Assembly (NCBI RefSeq): GCF_900177745.1
Contig: NZ_FXAR01000004.1
Coordinates: forward strand, 1 to 64,000
Direction of reading: 5' to 3'
Source of the DNA: Corynebacterium pollutisoli
GTDB lineage: Bacteria; Actinomycetota; Actinomycetes; Mycobacteriales; Mycobacteriaceae
Length of the DNA stretch: 64,000 nt
Each line of letters begins with the position of its first letter. The stretch's first letter is position 1. Below the pieces are notes generated by a model, which ran no database searches, was not told the DNA's origin, and saw only the letters and a list, made by a program, of their open reading frames with translations. Position numbers and translations under genes: made by a program. Shown here piece after piece: positions 28,607-38,130 of the stretch.

Positions 28607-28836
28607 TGACCGCTGGACTTGTGCTCCCGTTCAGGATGAGCGCGAGACCACCCAAGAACTGAACATCCCAACTTTGTTGCAGGCCCCCCGCCAACCTGTG
28701 GCGACCGGGTGAAAAGCGGCAGCGAGCGCCCCAGGCTACTGAGCCTGCGGGAGCGTCAAGTGGCCCGACGGAACACCCGGTACACGTCCTTCGGTGGGTG
28801 TGGAACCGCAACGAGAAAGGTAAACGGTCACAACAC

Positions 28837-29235
28837 ATGACCATGACTGACCCCATCGCCGACATGCTGTCGCGCGTGCGCAACGCAAACCACGCGCACC
28901 ACGACACCGTGTCGATGCCGTCCTCGAAGATCAAGGCGAACATCGCCGAGATCCTCAAGCAGGAGGGCTACATCGCCAACTACACCGTCGAGGACGCCAA
29001 GGTCGGCAAGACCCTGAACCTCGAGCTGAAGTACGGCCCGTCCCGCGAGCGCTCCATCGCTGGTGTCCGCCGCGTCTCCAAGCCGGGTCTGCGCGTGTAC
29101 GCCAAGTCCACCAACCTGCCGCAGGTCCTCGGCGGCCTGGGCGTGGCCATCATCTCCACGTCCCAGGGTCTGCTGACCGACCGCCAGGCTACCGAGAAGG
29201 GCGTGGGCGGAGAAGTTCTCGCCTACGTCTGGTAA
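28837..29235 (+). CDS. rpsH: 30S ribosomal protein S8
   Basis: S8 of 132 residues, a primary 16S rRNA-binding protein and the usual autoregulator of the spc operon. It begins [20 protein letters not shown] and ends [12 protein letters not shown]. The ATG at 28837 is preferred over an upstream ATG (28798) because the family sequence starts there. The leader of about 225 nt could hold an S8 target, though I could not identify one. rpsN is absent upstream. Confidence 0.98.
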   Translation: MTMTDPIADMLSRVRNANHAHHDTVSMPSSKIKANIAEILKQEGYIANYTVEDAKVGKTLNLELKYGPSRERSIAGVRRVSKPGLRVYAKSTNLPQVLGGLGVAIISTSQGLLTDRQATEKGVGGEVLAYVW

Positions 29236-29252
29236 CAGGGAGGATTTGAAAC

Positions 29253-29789
29253 ATGTCGCGTATCGGTAAGAACCCGATCACCATCCCGTCCGGCGTCACC
29301 ACCTCGGTGAACGGCCAGAACGTCGAGGTCAAGGGCCCGAAGGGCACCCTGTCCTTCGAGGTTCCGTCCCCGATCACCGTCGCCGTGGAGGACAACCAGA
29401 TCGTTGTCTCCCGCCCGGACGACAACCGCCAGAACCGCGCACTCCACGGTCTGTCCCGCTCCCTCGTCAACAACCTCGTTGTCGGCGTGACCGAGGGCTA
29501 CACCATCAAGATGGAGATCTTCGGCGTCGGTTACCGTGTCCAGGCCAAGGGCAAGAACCTCGAGTTCTCCCTGGGCTACTCCCACCCGATCCTGATCGAG
29601 GCTCCGGAGGGCGTCACCTTCGCTGTTGACGGCACCACCAAGTTCTCCATCTCGGGTATTGACAAGCAGCAGGTCGGGCAGATCGCCGCCAACATCCGTC
29701 GTCTGCGGAAGGACGATCCCTACAAGGGTAAGGGCATCCGCTACGAGGGTGAGCAGGTCCGCCGCAAGGTCGGAAAGACGGGTAAGTAA
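29253..29789 (+). CDS. rplF: 50S ribosomal protein L6
   Basis: L6 of 178 residues near the GTPase-associated centre. It begins [20 protein letters not shown] and has the conserved [16 protein letters not shown] and [23 protein letters not shown] tail (here [18 protein letters not shown]). AGGGAGGA precedes the ATG. Confidence 0.98.
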   Translation: MSRIGKNPITIPSGVTTSVNGQNVEVKGPKGTLSFEVPSPITVAVEDNQIVVSRPDDNRQNRALHGLSRSLVNNLVVGVTEGYTIKMEIFGVGYRVQAKGKNLEFSLGYSHPILIEAPEGVTFAVDGTTKFSISGIDKQQVGQIAANIRRLRKDDPYKGKGIRYEGEQVRRKVGKTGK

Positions 29790-29792
29790 GCA

Positions 29793-30191
29793 ATGAGCAC
29801 TGAGAACACCAAGCGCACCCCGGTCGGCAAGGACATCTCCACCCGCCGCCGTCAGGCCCGCGCACGTCGCCACTTCCGTATCCGCAAGACCCTGCGTGGC
29901 ACCCCCGAGGCGCCGCGTCTGGTCGTGCACCGCACCTCCCGCCACCTGCACGTCCAGGTCATCGACGACCTGGCCGGCCACACCCTGGTCGCCGCATCCT
30001 CCATGGAGCCGGAGATCCGCTCCGCCGAGGGTGACAAGAAGGCCAAGGGCGCCAAGGTCGGTGCTCTCATCGCAGAGCGCGCCAAGGCTGCAGGCATCGA
30101 GCAGGTCGTCTTCGACCGTGCGGGCTACAAGTACCACGGCCGCATCGCCGCTCTCGCCGATGCCGCTCGTGAAGGTGGTCTGAAGTTCTAA
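29793..30191 (+). CDS. rplR: 50S ribosomal protein L18
   Basis: L18 of 132 residues, binding 5S rRNA. Motifs are [29 protein letters not shown] and [25 protein letters not shown]. It lies 3 bp after rplF. The 40-bp gap to rpsE contains the rpsE ribosome binding site GGAAGGA. Confidence 0.98.
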   Translation: MSTENTKRTPVGKDISTRRRQARARRHFRIRKTLRGTPEAPRLVVHRTSRHLHVQVIDDLAGHTLVAASSMEPEIRSAEGDKKAKGAKVGALIAERAKAAGIEQVVFDRAGYKYHGRIAALADAAREGGLKF

Positions 30192-30231
30192 TGACCATCG
30201 CCATCAAGAACATCAACGGAAGGAATGCGTA

Positions 30232-30873
30232 ATGCCGGGACGTGAACGGCGTGACGGCGGACGCTCCGCCGACAACACCAACGAGCGCAACGAGCGCCAG
30301 GGCCGCGGCGGCAACCGCCGCGACCGCGACGATCGTCGCAACCAGCAGCAGGACGAGCGCGACAAGTACATCGAGCGCGTCGTCACCATCAACCGTGTCT
30401 CCAAGGTCGTCAAGGGTGGTCGTCGCTTCAGCTTCACCGCTCTCGTGATCGTCGGCGACGGCCAGGGCATGGTCGGCGTCGGCTACGGCAAGGCCAAGGA
30501 AGTTCCCGCCGCCATCCAGAAGGGTGCCGAAGAGGCTCGCAAGAACTTCTTCCGCGTCCCGATGGTCGGTGGCACCATCACCCACCCGGTCCAGGGTGAG
30601 GCCGCAGCGGGCATCGTCATGCTCCGCCCGGCTGCCCCGGGTACCGGTGTCATCGCCGGTGGCGCCGCCCGCCCGGTGCTCGAGTGCGCCGGCGTGCAGG
30701 ACATCCTGTCGAAGTCCCTCGGCTCCGACAACGCCATCAACGTCGTCCACGCCACCGTGGACGGCCTGAAGCAGCTCGTCCGCCCCGAGGAGGTCGCCGC
30801 ACGTCGCGGTAAGACCCTCGAGGAGGTCGCCCCGGCCCGTATGCTGCGTGCACGCGCAGGTCAGGAGGCTTAA
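30232..30873 (+). CDS. rpsE: 30S ribosomal protein S5
   Basis: S5 of 213 residues, important for decoding accuracy and mRNA unwinding. A highly charged N-terminal extension of about 45 residues (rich in Arg, Asp, Asn and Gln) precedes the core, which begins [24 protein letters not shown]-type motifs and [19 protein letters not shown] are present. The extension is an actinobacterial trait and probably disordered. Confidence 0.98.
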   Translation: MPGRERRDGGRSADNTNERNERQGRGGNRRDRDDRRNQQQDERDKYIERVVTINRVSKVVKGGRRFSFTALVIVGDGQGMVGVGYGKAKEVPAAIQKGAEEARKNFFRVPMVGGTITHPVQGEAAAGIVMLRPAAPGTGVIAGGAARPVLECAGVQDILSKSLGSDNAINVVHATVDGLKQLVRPEEVAARRGKTLEEVAPARMLRARAGQEA

Positions 30874-30877
30874 GAGC

Positions 30878-31063
30878 ATGGCACTGAAGATCACCCTCAA
30901 CAAGGGTTTCATCGGTGAGAAGCCGAAGACCCGTGCCAATCTGCAGGCCCTCGGCCTGCGGAAGATCCGCCAGTCCGTGATCAAGCAGGACAACGACGCC
31001 ACCCGTGGTCAGATCCACGTCGTGCGTCACCTGGTCACGGTCGAAGAAGTGGCAGGAGAGTAA
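30878..31063 (+). CDS. rpmD: 50S ribosomal protein L30
   Basis: L30 of 61 residues. [19 protein letters not shown] at 30878 is the family N-terminus; an ATG 30 bp upstream lies inside rpsE and is rejected. It contains [15 protein letters not shown] and ends [11 protein letters not shown]. It is 4 bp after rpsE. Confidence 0.97.
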   Translation: MALKITLNKGFIGEKPKTRANLQALGLRKIRQSVIKQDNDATRGQIHVVRHLVTVEEVAGE

Positions 31064-31065
31064 CC

Positions 31066-31515
31066 ATGAGCGACATCATCAAGCTCCACGATCTGCGCCC
31101 GGCTCCGGGCAGCAACAAGCCCAAGCACCGCGTCGGTCGCGGTGAGGGTGGCAAGGGCGGCAAGACTGCCGGCCGCGGCACCAAGGGCACCAAGGCCCGT
31201 AACAAGGTTTCTGCAGCGTTCGAGGGTGGCCAGATGCCGCTCCAGATGCGTCTGCCGAAGCTCAAGGGCTTCAAGAACCCCAACAAGGTCACCTTCCAGG
31301 TCGTCAACGTCGCCGACCTCGAGAAGGCTTTCCCGAACGGTGGCGACGTCACCGTGGCCGACATCGTTGCAGCGGGCCTCGTGCGCCCGAAGCAGCCGGT
31401 GAAGGTCCTGGGTAACGGCGACCTCGGCGTCAAGCTGAACGTCACCGCGACCAAGTTCTCCAAGTCCGCCGTCGAGAAGATCGAGGCAGCCGGAGGCTCC
31501 GTCACCGAGGCTTAA
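31066..31515 (+). CDS. rplO: 50S ribosomal protein L15
   Basis: L15 of 149 residues, a late-assembling 50S protein. It begins [18 protein letters not shown] with the Gly-rich [23 protein letters not shown] segment. The C-terminal domain [20 protein letters not shown] is complete. It is the last gene of this unit, followed by a strong terminator, so secY starts a new transcript. Confidence 0.98.
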   Translation: MSDIIKLHDLRPAPGSNKPKHRVGRGEGGKGGKTAGRGTKGTKARNKVSAAFEGGQMPLQMRLPKLKGFKNPNKVTFQVVNVADLEKAFPNGGDVTVADIVAAGLVRPKQPVKVLGNGDLGVKLNVTATKFSKSAVEKIEAAGGSVTEA

Positions 31516-31533
31516 GGCTCGCTGACAACGAAG

Positions 31534-31564
31534 ACCACCGTCCCCCGTGGGGGCGGTGGTTTTT
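31534..31564 (+). terminator. Rho-independent terminator after rplO
   Basis: A 12-bp stem with one bulged T (31534-31546 with 31549-31560), a 2-nt apex and a TTTT tail. Confidence 0.85.
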
Positions 31565-31665
31565 CATGCTTATCGACGCCCGCGTGAGGTAGATGGCCGG
31601 TACACAGCGCGGTTTCCAGGGCGGAAAAGCGGGGGAGTGTACCGGCTTTCTACCCGGGGGTCCTG

Positions 31666-31916
31666 TCATGAGGACGCCGGCGGGGTCTCCGAGAATCCGA
31701 AGATGAAGAAACAGGCCATGAGGATGAGCATCGGGGATGCGACCGTCACGCAGGCGATGATGCCGAGAATCCACCGCTGCTGGGCGAGCGCCACCAGGCG
31801 CGCTGACCCCATTCATGGGGGACGCTCAGGATGACGTAGGCGAGGACCCACAGTAGCGCGACGAGGGTCCAGGCGAGGGGGCCGAAGGAGGGGCGTCGAC
31901 AAGCATCGAGGCGCAT
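31666..31916 (-). pseudogene. Small two-helix membrane protein, split between two frames
   Basis: From the ATG at 31916, one frame encodes MRLDACRRPSFGPLAWTLVA and a first membrane span ending near VPHEWG, then turns into unlikely sequence and stops at 31746. A second frame opens with its own ATG at 31812 (MGSARLVALAQQRW) and encodes another span (ILGIIACVTVASPMLILMACFFIFGF), ending at 31666. Either a frameshift split one protein of about 80 residues, or two tiny membrane proteins overlap by about 65 bp. Without homologues I cannot decide. It lies in the 1-kb gap between rplO and secY. Confidence 0.4.
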
Positions 31917-32000
31917 GGCCCCTGTCTGCCACGTGACGGGGAAAGCAAAGAAGGGGGGCAGCTGCGCAGCTGGGCGAAACACTCCCTCGACGCCGAGATC

Positions 32001-32438
32001 ATGGAGATCTTCCCCACCGGCAATACGGAGATGGAGCGGGTGCGCACCACCGGAGACCGCTACGAACGGGGCGGCGCCACCTACCTCTTCGCCGGGGACG
32101 GACTCGAACGCATCCATCTCGTGGACACCGAGATCGTCTTCGACCCGCCCCTCGACATCGGGCGGGCGGGGGAGGGGCGGGTGACCATGACCTCCCACCC
32201 CGACCGCGGGCACGTCGCCGGCGCGTGGGAGATTATCCGCGACGGCGAGGTCGGCCGCCTCAGGCTGCTCATCGACGACGTCGAGGTTCCGCGTCAACGC
32301 GGGGTGCTCTACCGCCTCATCGTCAACAACCGGTCGGTCTTTGCCTCCTGGACGCAGAACTACTCCTTCACCGCGACCTACGATCCCGCGACCGGGGAAC
32401 AACGGGCGCAGTGGCGTAACGGGGACCCGCAGGGGTGA
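32001..32438 (+). CDS. Hypothetical protein between rplO and secY
   Basis: Up to 145 residues, starting MEIFPTGNTEMERVRTTGDR, and not recognised. It is predicted mainly beta (YLFAGDGLERIHLVDTEIVF, RLIVNNRSVFASWTQNYSFT). There is no good ribosome binding site at 32001. The frame stays open upstream and the second Met at 32031 has a GGAG close by, so the start is uncertain and the gene may be a remnant. It is preceded on the other strand by the split membrane-protein gene, in divergent orientation. Moderate confidence that it encodes protein. Confidence 0.45.
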   Translation: MEIFPTGNTEMERVRTTGDRYERGGATYLFAGDGLERIHLVDTEIVFDPPLDIGRAGEGRVTMTSHPDRGHVAGAWEIIRDGEVGRLRLLIDDVEVPRQRGVLYRLIVNNRSVFASWTQNYSFTATYDPATGEQRAQWRNGDPQG

Positions 32439-32492
32439 GGGGCGTCGATAAGCGACTAACGGCACCGTGACTGAGCCGTTACACGGGGTCGC

Positions 32493-32501
32493 TGGTAGGC
32501 T
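32493..32501 (+). promoter_or_regulatory. Candidate extended -10 promoter of secY-adk-map
   Basis: TGG directly before TAGGCT (32496-32501), a TGn-extended -10. No clear -35 is seen. It gives a leader of about 65 nt, with AGGAGGA upstream of the secY GTG. Confidence 0.35.
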
Positions 32502-32573
32502 GATCGAGTCAATCGTGTCAATTTCCTTGTCCCCCACGGTCCACGAGCCGGGGGAGCGAGGCCAGGAGGATTC

Positions 32574-33896
32574 GTGTCCGCCATTATCCAGGCATTCAAG
32601 GACGTCGACCTGCGGAAGAAGATCATCTTCACGGTGCTGATGGTCATTCTCTACCGCATCGGTGCGCAGATCCCGTCACCCGGCGTCGACTATGCGTCGA
32701 TCAGTGGTCGACTCCGTGAACTCACCCAGGAACAGGGCAGCGTCTACTCGCTCATCAACCTGTTCTCGGGTGGAGCGCTGCTGCAGCTGTCGATCTTCGC
32801 CATCGGCATCATGCCTTACATCACCGCGTCGATCATCACGCAGCTGCTGACCGTGGTCATCCCGCACTTCGAGGAACTGAAGAAGGAGGGGCAGTCCGGT
32901 CAGACCAAGATGACGCAGTACACGCGTTACCTCACGCTGGCACTGGCCCTCCTGCAGTCCGCCGGCATCGTCGCCCTCGCGGACCGCGAGCAGCTGCTCG
33001 GCCAGGGCATCTCCGTCCTCATCCCGGACCGCACGATCTGGGACCTCATCCTCCTGGTGGTCGTCATGACCTCGGGCGCGATCCTCGTCATGTGGCTCGG
33101 TGAGCTCATCACGGAGAAGGGCGTGGGCAACGGTATGTCCCTGCTCATCTTCGCCGGCATCGCCACCCGCCTGCCCACCGACGGCATGAACATCCTCCAG
33201 ACCTCCGGTGGAGTGGTGTTCGCGGTCGTCCTGGCGGCGGTCATCGCCCTCGTCGTCGGCGTCGTCTTCGTCGAGCAGGGGCAGCGCCGCATCCCGGTGC
33301 AGTACGCCAAGCGCATGGTCGGTCGCCGTCAGTACGGCGGCACCTCCACCTACCTGCCGCTCAAGGTCAACCAGGCCGGCGTCATCCCGGTCATCTTCGC
33401 GTCCTCCCTGATCTACATGCCGGTGCTCATCACCGAGATAGTCAACTCCGGATCCGCCACGGCGGCCGACAACTGGTGGCAGCGCAACGTCATCCAGTAC
33501 CTCATGACGCCCTCGTCCTGGCAGTACATCGTCGCGTACTTCGTCCTCATCATCTTCTTCTCCTACTTTTATGTCTCGGTTCAGTACGACCCGGCCGAGC
33601 AGGCGGATAACATGAAGAAGTACGGCGGTTTCATTCCGGGCATCCGCCCGGGACGGCCGACCGCGGAGTACCTCGGTTTCGTCATGAACCGACTGCTCTT
33701 CGTCGGTGCCGCCTACCTCGGCATCATTGCTGTTCTGCCGAACATCGCCCTCGACCTGGGTGTGGGTAACGCCAGCGCAGGTATGACGGCGTTCGGTGGT
33801 ACCGCGATCCTCATTATGGTGTCGGTGGCCCTGACAACCGTGAAGCAGATTGAATCCCAGCTTCTCCAAAGCAACTACGAAGGACTCCTCAAATGA
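32574..33896 (+). CDS. secY: Protein translocase subunit SecY
   Basis: SecY of 440 residues, the pore of the general secretion channel with ten membrane helices. It starts at GTG (32574) with AGGAGGA upstream. The N-terminus [20 protein letters not shown], the plug-proximal PSPGVDYA, the [26 protein letters not shown] cytoplasmic loop and the C-terminal [15 protein letters not shown] are typical. Its TGA overlaps the adk ATG (ATGA). Confidence 0.98.
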   Translation: MSAIIQAFKDVDLRKKIIFTVLMVILYRIGAQIPSPGVDYASISGRLRELTQEQGSVYSLINLFSGGALLQLSIFAIGIMPYITASIITQLLTVVIPHFEELKKEGQSGQTKMTQYTRYLTLALALLQSAGIVALADREQLLGQGISVLIPDRTIWDLILLVVVMTSGAILVMWLGELITEKGVGNGMSLLIFAGIATRLPTDGMNILQTSGGVVFAVVLAAVIALVVGVVFVEQGQRRIPVQYAKRMVGRRQYGGTSTYLPLKVNQAGVIPVIFASSLIYMPVLITEIVNSGSATAADNWWQRNVIQYLMTPSSWQYIVAYFVLIIFFSYFYVSVQYDPAEQADNMKKYGGFIPGIRPGRPTAEYLGFVMNRLLFVGAAYLGIIAVLPNIALDLGVGNASAGMTAFGGTAILIMVSVALTTVKQIESQLLQSNYEGLLK

Positions 33897-34438
33897 GACT
33901 TGTACTCCTCGGACCCCCCGGCGCCGGCAAGGGCACCCAGGCCGTTCTCCTCTCCGAGAAGCTGGGTGTGCCGCACATCTCCACCGGCGACCTCTTCCGC
34001 GCCAACATCGGCGAGGGCACCCCGCTCGGCGTGGAGGCCAAGGGCTACATCGACGCCGGCAAGCTCGTGCCGACCGATGTGACCGCGCGCATGGTCAAGT
34101 CCCGTCTCGAGGAGGCCGACGCAGCAGACGGCTTCCTCCTCGACGGCTTCCCCCGCACCGTCGAGCAGGCCGAGATCCTCCAGGACCTCCTCGCCGAGAA
34201 GGGCCAGAACCTCGACGGCGTGCTGAACTTCGTCGTGTCCGAGGACGTCGTCGTCGAGCGCATGCTCGCCCGCGGTCGTGCCGACGACAACGAGGAGACC
34301 ATCCGCACCCGTCTCGGCGTCTACCGCGACGAGACCGCCCCGCTCATCGAGCACTACGGCGACCAGATCATCTCCATCGAGGCGGAGGGCGAGGTCGAGG
34401 AGATCAACGACCGCGCCATGGCAGCACTCGGCAAGTAA
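33893..34438 (+). CDS. adk: Adenylate kinase
   Basis: Adenylate kinase of 181 residues, interconverting ATP + AMP and 2 ADP. P-loop GPPGAGKGT (7-15), AMP site [16 protein letters not shown] and a short LID around [15 protein letters not shown]. It is the short-LID form without the zinc/Tyr-rich insertion, as usual in actinobacteria. It overlaps secY by 4 bp and is followed by map after 74 bp. Confidence 0.98.
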   Translation: MRLVLLGPPGAGKGTQAVLLSEKLGVPHISTGDLFRANIGEGTPLGVEAKGYIDAGKLVPTDVTARMVKSRLEEADAADGFLLDGFPRTVEQAEILQDLLAEKGQNLDGVLNFVVSEDVVVERMLARGRADDNEETIRTRLGVYRDETAPLIEHYGDQIISIEAEGEVEEINDRAMAALGK

Positions 34439-34512
34439 GACCCGCACCACCTTTTCGTCGGCCGCGTCCCGCACCCCCGGGCCGCGGCTGCACCATTTCC
34501 ACAGGAGCCACC

Positions 34513-35307
34513 ATGGGATTCCGTTCCAAGCGTCGCGTCATCGCGGCGAAGACCCCCGGCGAACTCGACGCCATGCAGGCCGCCGGTGAGATCGTCGGCA
34601 AGGCGCTGCAGGCGGTCAAGGCGGCGGCCGCGCCCGGCGTGAGCACGCTCGAGCTCGACCAGATCGCCGAGGCCACCATCCGCGACGCCGGAGCGGTCCC
34701 CAGTTTCCTCGGCTACCAGGGCTTCACCGGGTCCATCTGCGCCTCGCCCAACGACGTCATCGTCCACGGCATCCCGGCCGCCGACGTCGTCCTGCAGGAG
34801 GGAGACCTCCTCGCCGTCGACTGCGGTGCCACCTACGAGGGCTGGGTCGGCGACTCGGCGTGGACCTTCGGCATCGGGGAGCTGGACGAGGACGTCGAGA
34901 AGCTCAACCGGGCCACCGAGTGGGTCCTGTACGAGGGGCTCAAGGCGATGGTGCCGGGCAACCGCCTCACCGACGTCTCCCACGCCCTGGAGAAGGCGAC
35001 CCGCGCGGCGGAGGAGAAGTTCGGCGTGATGCTGGGCATCGTCGACGGGTACGGCGGGCACGGCATCGGACGCACCATGCACGAGGAGCCCTTCCTGGCC
35101 AACGAGGGCCGCCCGGGTCGCGGGCCCCTCATCCAGGCGGGATCGGTGCTGGCCATCGAGCCGATGCTCACCCTCGGCACCACCGACTCCGCCGTGCTCG
35201 ACGACGACTGGACCGTGGTCACCCTCGACGGCTCCTTCGCCTCCCACTGGGAACACACCGTCGCCGCCACCGACACGGGCCCGCGAATCCTCACCCCCAG
35301 GCGGTAG
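34513..35307 (+). CDS. map: Methionine aminopeptidase type I
   Basis: MetAP of 264 residues removing N-terminal methionine. The five metal ligands are visible: Asp in DCGATYEG, Asp in GDSAW, His in GGHGIGR, Glu in AIEPM and Glu in HWEHT. An N-terminal [18 protein letters not shown] precedes the catalytic domain. The ATG at 34513 has CAGGAG at 8 nt. Same transcript as secY-adk. Its stop lies in a small GCGG/CCGC hairpin directly before the next promoter. Confidence 0.97.
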   Translation: MGFRSKRRVIAAKTPGELDAMQAAGEIVGKALQAVKAAAAPGVSTLELDQIAEATIRDAGAVPSFLGYQGFTGSICASPNDVIVHGIPAADVVLQEGDLLAVDCGATYEGWVGDSAWTFGIGELDEDVEKLNRATEWVLYEGLKAMVPGNRLTDVSHALEKATRAAEEKFGVMLGIVDGYGGHGIGRTMHEEPFLANEGRPGRGPLIQAGSVLAIEPMLTLGTTDSAVLDDDWTVVTLDGSFASHWEHTVAATDTGPRILTPRR

Positions 35308-35324
35308 AAACCGCCTATCGGGTT

Positions 35325-35330
35325 TATACT
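35325..35330 (+). promoter_or_regulatory. -10 element for leaderless L,D-transpeptidase mRNA
   Basis: TATACT, a near-perfect -10, 7 nt before the ATG at 35338, with no ribosome binding site between. Transcription should start at the start codon. Confidence 0.6.
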
Positions 35331-35337
35331 CCTACGC

Positions 35338-35991
35338 ATGCGTACCATCACCCGCCGTCTCGGCACCGCCTTCGCCTCTGTCGCCACCGCCGCCGCGCTC
35401 ATCGCGGTGCCCGTCACCGCGCAGGCGCAGGACCTGTCCTCGCAGGTCGGCATCGACCAGCAGCAGGTGCGCGACGGTGCGTGGAACACCCGCAACCAGC
35501 TGCACCGGCAGGCCGGTAACCTCCCGGCCGGTTCCTCCGACGCGCTGACCGGCGCGGTCGACGGAGCCGTCGACGCCGCGTTCCCGGGCCTCATCCAGGA
35601 GCGCACCGCCCCCCGCCCGGCTCCGCGGGACACCTTCGACTACGGCCCGTGCCCGCGTGACGCCAAGGTCTGCGTCGACATCGACGGCAACCGCACCTGG
35701 CTGCAGAACGCCAACGGCAAGTACTACGGCCCCGCGTACCACGCCCCGGGCAAGCCGGGCCAGGAGACCCCGCGCGGCACCTTCCACGTCACCCGCAAGG
35801 TGAAGGACGAGGTGTCCTACCTCTTCGACATGGCCCCGATGCCGTACGCCGTGTACTTCACCAACAACGGCCACGCCTTCCACCAGGGCAACACCTACTA
35901 CGAGTCCGCCGGCTGCATCCGCCTCGCCGAGCAGGACGCGATCAAGTACTTCAACGACCTGCAGGTCCGCGACAAGGTCTTCATCTACTAG
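35338..35991 (+). CDS. Secreted L,D-transpeptidase (YkuD)-like protein with a variant active-site motif
   Basis: A 217-residue exported protein. The signal peptide is about residues 1-30 (MRTITRRLGTAFASVATAAA, ending AQA before QD). A linker follows, then a YkuD fold from about residue 110 with PRGTFHVTRK and HAFHQGN. The catalytic segment reads ESAGCIRL, where the family has SHGC; the nucleophile Cys is kept but the preceding His is Ala. YkuD enzymes make 3-3 peptidoglycan cross-links. Whether this variant is active is uncertain. It is encoded alone between map and infA, with a leaderless promoter and a terminator. Confidence 0.82.
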   Translation: MRTITRRLGTAFASVATAAALIAVPVTAQAQDLSSQVGIDQQQVRDGAWNTRNQLHRQAGNLPAGSSDALTGAVDGAVDAAFPGLIQERTAPRPAPRDTFDYGPCPRDAKVCVDIDGNRTWLQNANGKYYGPAYHAPGKPGQETPRGTFHVTRKVKDEVSYLFDMAPMPYAVYFTNNGHAFHQGNTYYESAGCIRLAEQDAIKYFNDLQVRDKVFIY

Positions 35992-36007
35992 TCGCCTGAC
36001 CGGGGGT

Positions 36008-36065
36008 CCGACGGGGCGTCGACAAGCACGGTTGACCGGGGGAGTGCCAGTCGACGCCCGGTCGG
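36008..36065 (+). terminator. Terminator-like hairpin between the YkuD gene and infA
   Basis: A 16-bp stem with one mismatch (CCGAC + GGGCGTCGAC paired with GTCGACGCCC + GTCGG), a 26-nt loop, then a T-rich stretch that is also the infA -35 region. The left arm contains a copy of the dispersed GTCGANAAGC motif (36018-36027). Confidence 0.6.
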
Positions 36066-36069
36066 GGGT

Positions 36070-36098
36070 TTGGTTTTCCACGCCACTGCAGGTAGGGT
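36070..36098 (+). promoter_or_regulatory. infA promoter
   Basis: TTGGTT (36070-36075), a 17-bp spacer and TAGGGT (36093-36098). The -35 lies in TTTGGTTTTCC, shared with the rpsH and rplM promoters. Confidence 0.6.
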
Positions 36099-36192
36099 GT
36101 CTGTTTGGTGTCTATGCGAATGCATGCACACCGGCAGTAGATCTGTGAAATCAGCAGGTGCCACCCCATAAGGCACCAGGAATGTGGAGGAT

Positions 36193-36411
36193 ATGGCTAA
36201 GGAAGGCGCAATTGAGGTTGAGGGCCGCATCGTCGAGCCCCTGCCGAACGCAATGTTCCGTGTCGAGCTCGACAACGGGCACAAGGTTCTCGCTCACATC
36301 AGTGGCAAGATGCGCCAGCACTACATCCGTATCCTCCCCGAGGATCGCGTCGTTGTGGAGCTGTCTCCGTACGACCTGACCCGCGGACGCATCGTCTACC
36401 GCTACAAGTAA
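36193..36411 (+). CDS. infA: Translation initiation factor IF-1
   Basis: IF-1 of 72 residues, an OB-fold protein blocking the ribosomal A site during initiation. It begins [20 protein letters not shown] and ends [14 protein letters not shown] lies 4-5 nt before the ATG; an ATG 9 bp upstream is rejected by comparison with the family. rpmJ, which follows infA in many bacteria, is absent from the 198-bp gap to rpsM. Confidence 0.98.
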   Translation: MAKEGAIEVEGRIVEPLPNAMFRVELDNGHKVLAHISGKMRQHYIRILPEDRVVVELSPYDLTRGRIVYRYK

Positions 36412-36609
36412 GACCAACCGCCTTCTTACTCACCGGCGTGGTCACGGAGCGCATCGCTGTGCTTCTTCACGCCCATTCACCTTCGGCCGCGGTGGCTGAA
36501 GCCTCACGAATCACGATCCATCGTCCGGTCATCGGTCCGGGCAAAGCATCGCCAGGTGGGGACGAGTAGGGAGAAAACCACCGTAAACAACCCGAAAGGT
36601 ACGTACCAC

Positions 36610-36978
36610 ATGGCACGTCTTGCAGGTGTTGATCTTCCGCGCAACAAGCGCATGGAAGTCGCACTCACTTACATCTACGGCATCGGCCCCGCCCGTGCCG
36701 CCCAGCTTCTCGCAGAGACCGGCATCTCTCCCGACCTGCGCACCGACAACCTGTCCGATGACCAGGTTGCTGCCCTCCGTGACGTCATCGAGGCCTCCTG
36801 GAAGGTCGAGGGTGACCTCCGTCGCGAGGTTCAGGCCGACATCCGTCGCAAGATTGAGATCGGCTGCTACCAGGGTCTGCGCCACCGTCGTGGCCTGCCC
36901 GTCCGTGGCCAGCGCACCAAGACCAACGCGCGTACGCGTAAGGGTCCGAAGAAGACGATCGCCGGAAAGAAGAAGTAG
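36610..36978 (+). CDS. rpsM: 30S ribosomal protein S13
   Basis: S13 of 122 residues, contacting P-site tRNA and the large subunit. It begins [20 protein letters not shown] and contains [31 protein letters not shown] site precedes the ATG and a GGTACGTACC palindrome lies just before it. The upstream in-frame ATG (36556) is rejected. Confidence 0.98.
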   Translation: MARLAGVDLPRNKRMEVALTYIYGIGPARAAQLLAETGISPDLRTDNLSDDQVAALRDVIEASWKVEGDLRREVQADIRRKIEIGCYQGLRHRRGLPVRGQRTKTNARTRKGPKKTIAGKKK

Positions 36979-36981
36979 AAC

Positions 36982-37386
36982 ATGCCTCCGAAGACTCGCT
37001 CTGGCGCGCGCCGCACTGGTCGTCGCGTCGTCAAGAAGAATGTGGCCCAGGGCCACGCCTACATCAAGTCCACCTTCAACAACACCATCGTGTCCATCAC
37101 CGACACCAACGGTGCTGTCATCGCATGGGCCTCCTCCGGCCACGTCGGGTTCAAGGGCTCCCGTAAGTCCACCCCGTTCGCCGCGCAGATGGCTGCCGAG
37201 AACGCTGCCCGCAAGGCAATGGATCACGGCATGAAGAAGGTCGACGTGTTCGTCAAGGGTCCGGGCTCCGGCCGCGAGACCGCAATCCGTTCCCTCCAGG
37301 CCGCCGGCCTCGAGGTGTCCTCCATCTCGGACGTCACCCCCCAGCCGCACAACGGCTGCCGTCCGCCGAAGCGTCGTCGCGTCTAA
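36982..37386 (+). CDS. rpsK: 30S ribosomal protein S11
   Basis: S11 of 134 residues on the 30S platform. Motifs are [37 protein letters not shown] and the C-terminal [16 protein letters not shown]. It starts 3 bp after rpsM. Confidence 0.98.
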   Translation: MPPKTRSGARRTGRRVVKKNVAQGHAYIKSTFNNTIVSITDTNGAVIAWASSGHVGFKGSRKSTPFAAQMAAENAARKAMDHGMKKVDVFVKGPGSGRETAIRSLQAAGLEVSSISDVTPQPHNGCRPPKRRRV

Positions 37387-37407
37387 GAAAGGAAGAGGTA
37401 ACTTACC

Positions 37408-38013
37408 ATGGCTCGTTACACCGGCCCTGTCACCCGTAAGTCCCGCCGCCTCCGCGTCGACCTCGTCGGCGGAGACATGGCATTCGAGCGTCGCCCCTAC
37501 CCCCCGGGTCAGGCTGGCCGCGCCCGCATCAAGGAGTCCGAGTACCTCCTGCAGCTGCAGGAGAAGCAGAAGGCGAAGTACACCTACGGTGTGCTGGAGA
37601 AGCAGTTCCGTCGCTACTACGCCGAGGCGAACCGTCGCCCCGGCAAGACCGGTGACAACCTGCTCGTTCTGCTGGAGTCCCGCCTGGACAACGTCGTCTA
37701 CCGTGCAGGCCTGGCCCGCACCCGTCGTCAGGCACGTCAGCTGGTCTCCCACGGCCACTTCCTCGTGAACGGCAAGAAGGTCAACGTTCCTTCTTTCCAG
37801 GTGTCCCAGTACGACATCATCGACGTTCGTGAGAAGTCCCAGAAGATGATCTGGTTCGAGGAGGCCCAGGACGGCCTCGTCGACGCTGTCGTCCCGGCCT
37901 GGCTGCAGGTCGTTCCGTCCACCCTGCGCATCCTCGTGCACCAGCTGCCCGAGCGCGCCCAGATCGACGTTCCGCTGCAGGAGCAGCTCATCGTCGAGCT
38001 CTACTCGAAGTAA
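37408..38013 (+). CDS. rpsD: 30S ribosomal protein S4
   Basis: S4 of 201 residues, a primary assembly protein and, in many bacteria, the autoregulator of this operon. It begins MARYTGPVTRKSRRL. The S4 RNA-binding domain has LARTRRQARQLVSHGHFLVNGKKV. No zinc-binding cysteines are present (the Cys-minus form). AAAGGAAGAGG precedes the ATG. Confidence 0.98.
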   Translation: MARYTGPVTRKSRRLRVDLVGGDMAFERRPYPPGQAGRARIKESEYLLQLQEKQKAKYTYGVLEKQFRRYYAEANRRPGKTGDNLLVLLESRLDNVVYRAGLARTRRQARQLVSHGHFLVNGKKVNVPSFQVSQYDIIDVREKSQKMIWFEEAQDGLVDAVVPAWLQVVPSTLRILVHQLPERAQIDVPLQEQLIVELYSK

Positions 38014-38130
38014 GGCTTCTTTTCCGGACGGCCCCCGGGCCGCACCGGAAGAGGAATCCTCTTCATCAGCGTCTCACCCCCTCATTTTCCGACCGACGTC
38101 AAATAGCGGGCGTCGACAAAGGAGAGTCCC

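Noticed and set aside
28098..28958. 286-codon minus-strand frame extending over the rpsH leader as a real long protein
   Set aside because: The M20 homology begins at the ATG 28556; the upstream part is the shadow of rpsH and its promoter.
31746..32537. 263-codon minus-strand frame across the rplO-secY gap
   Set aside because: Only its last 57 codons look protein-like; the upstream part is a shadow of the hypothetical gene at 32001.
36412..36609. rpmJ (L36) expected between infA and rpsM
   Set aside because: No frame in the gap encodes the L36 sequence or its Cys/His zinc pattern.
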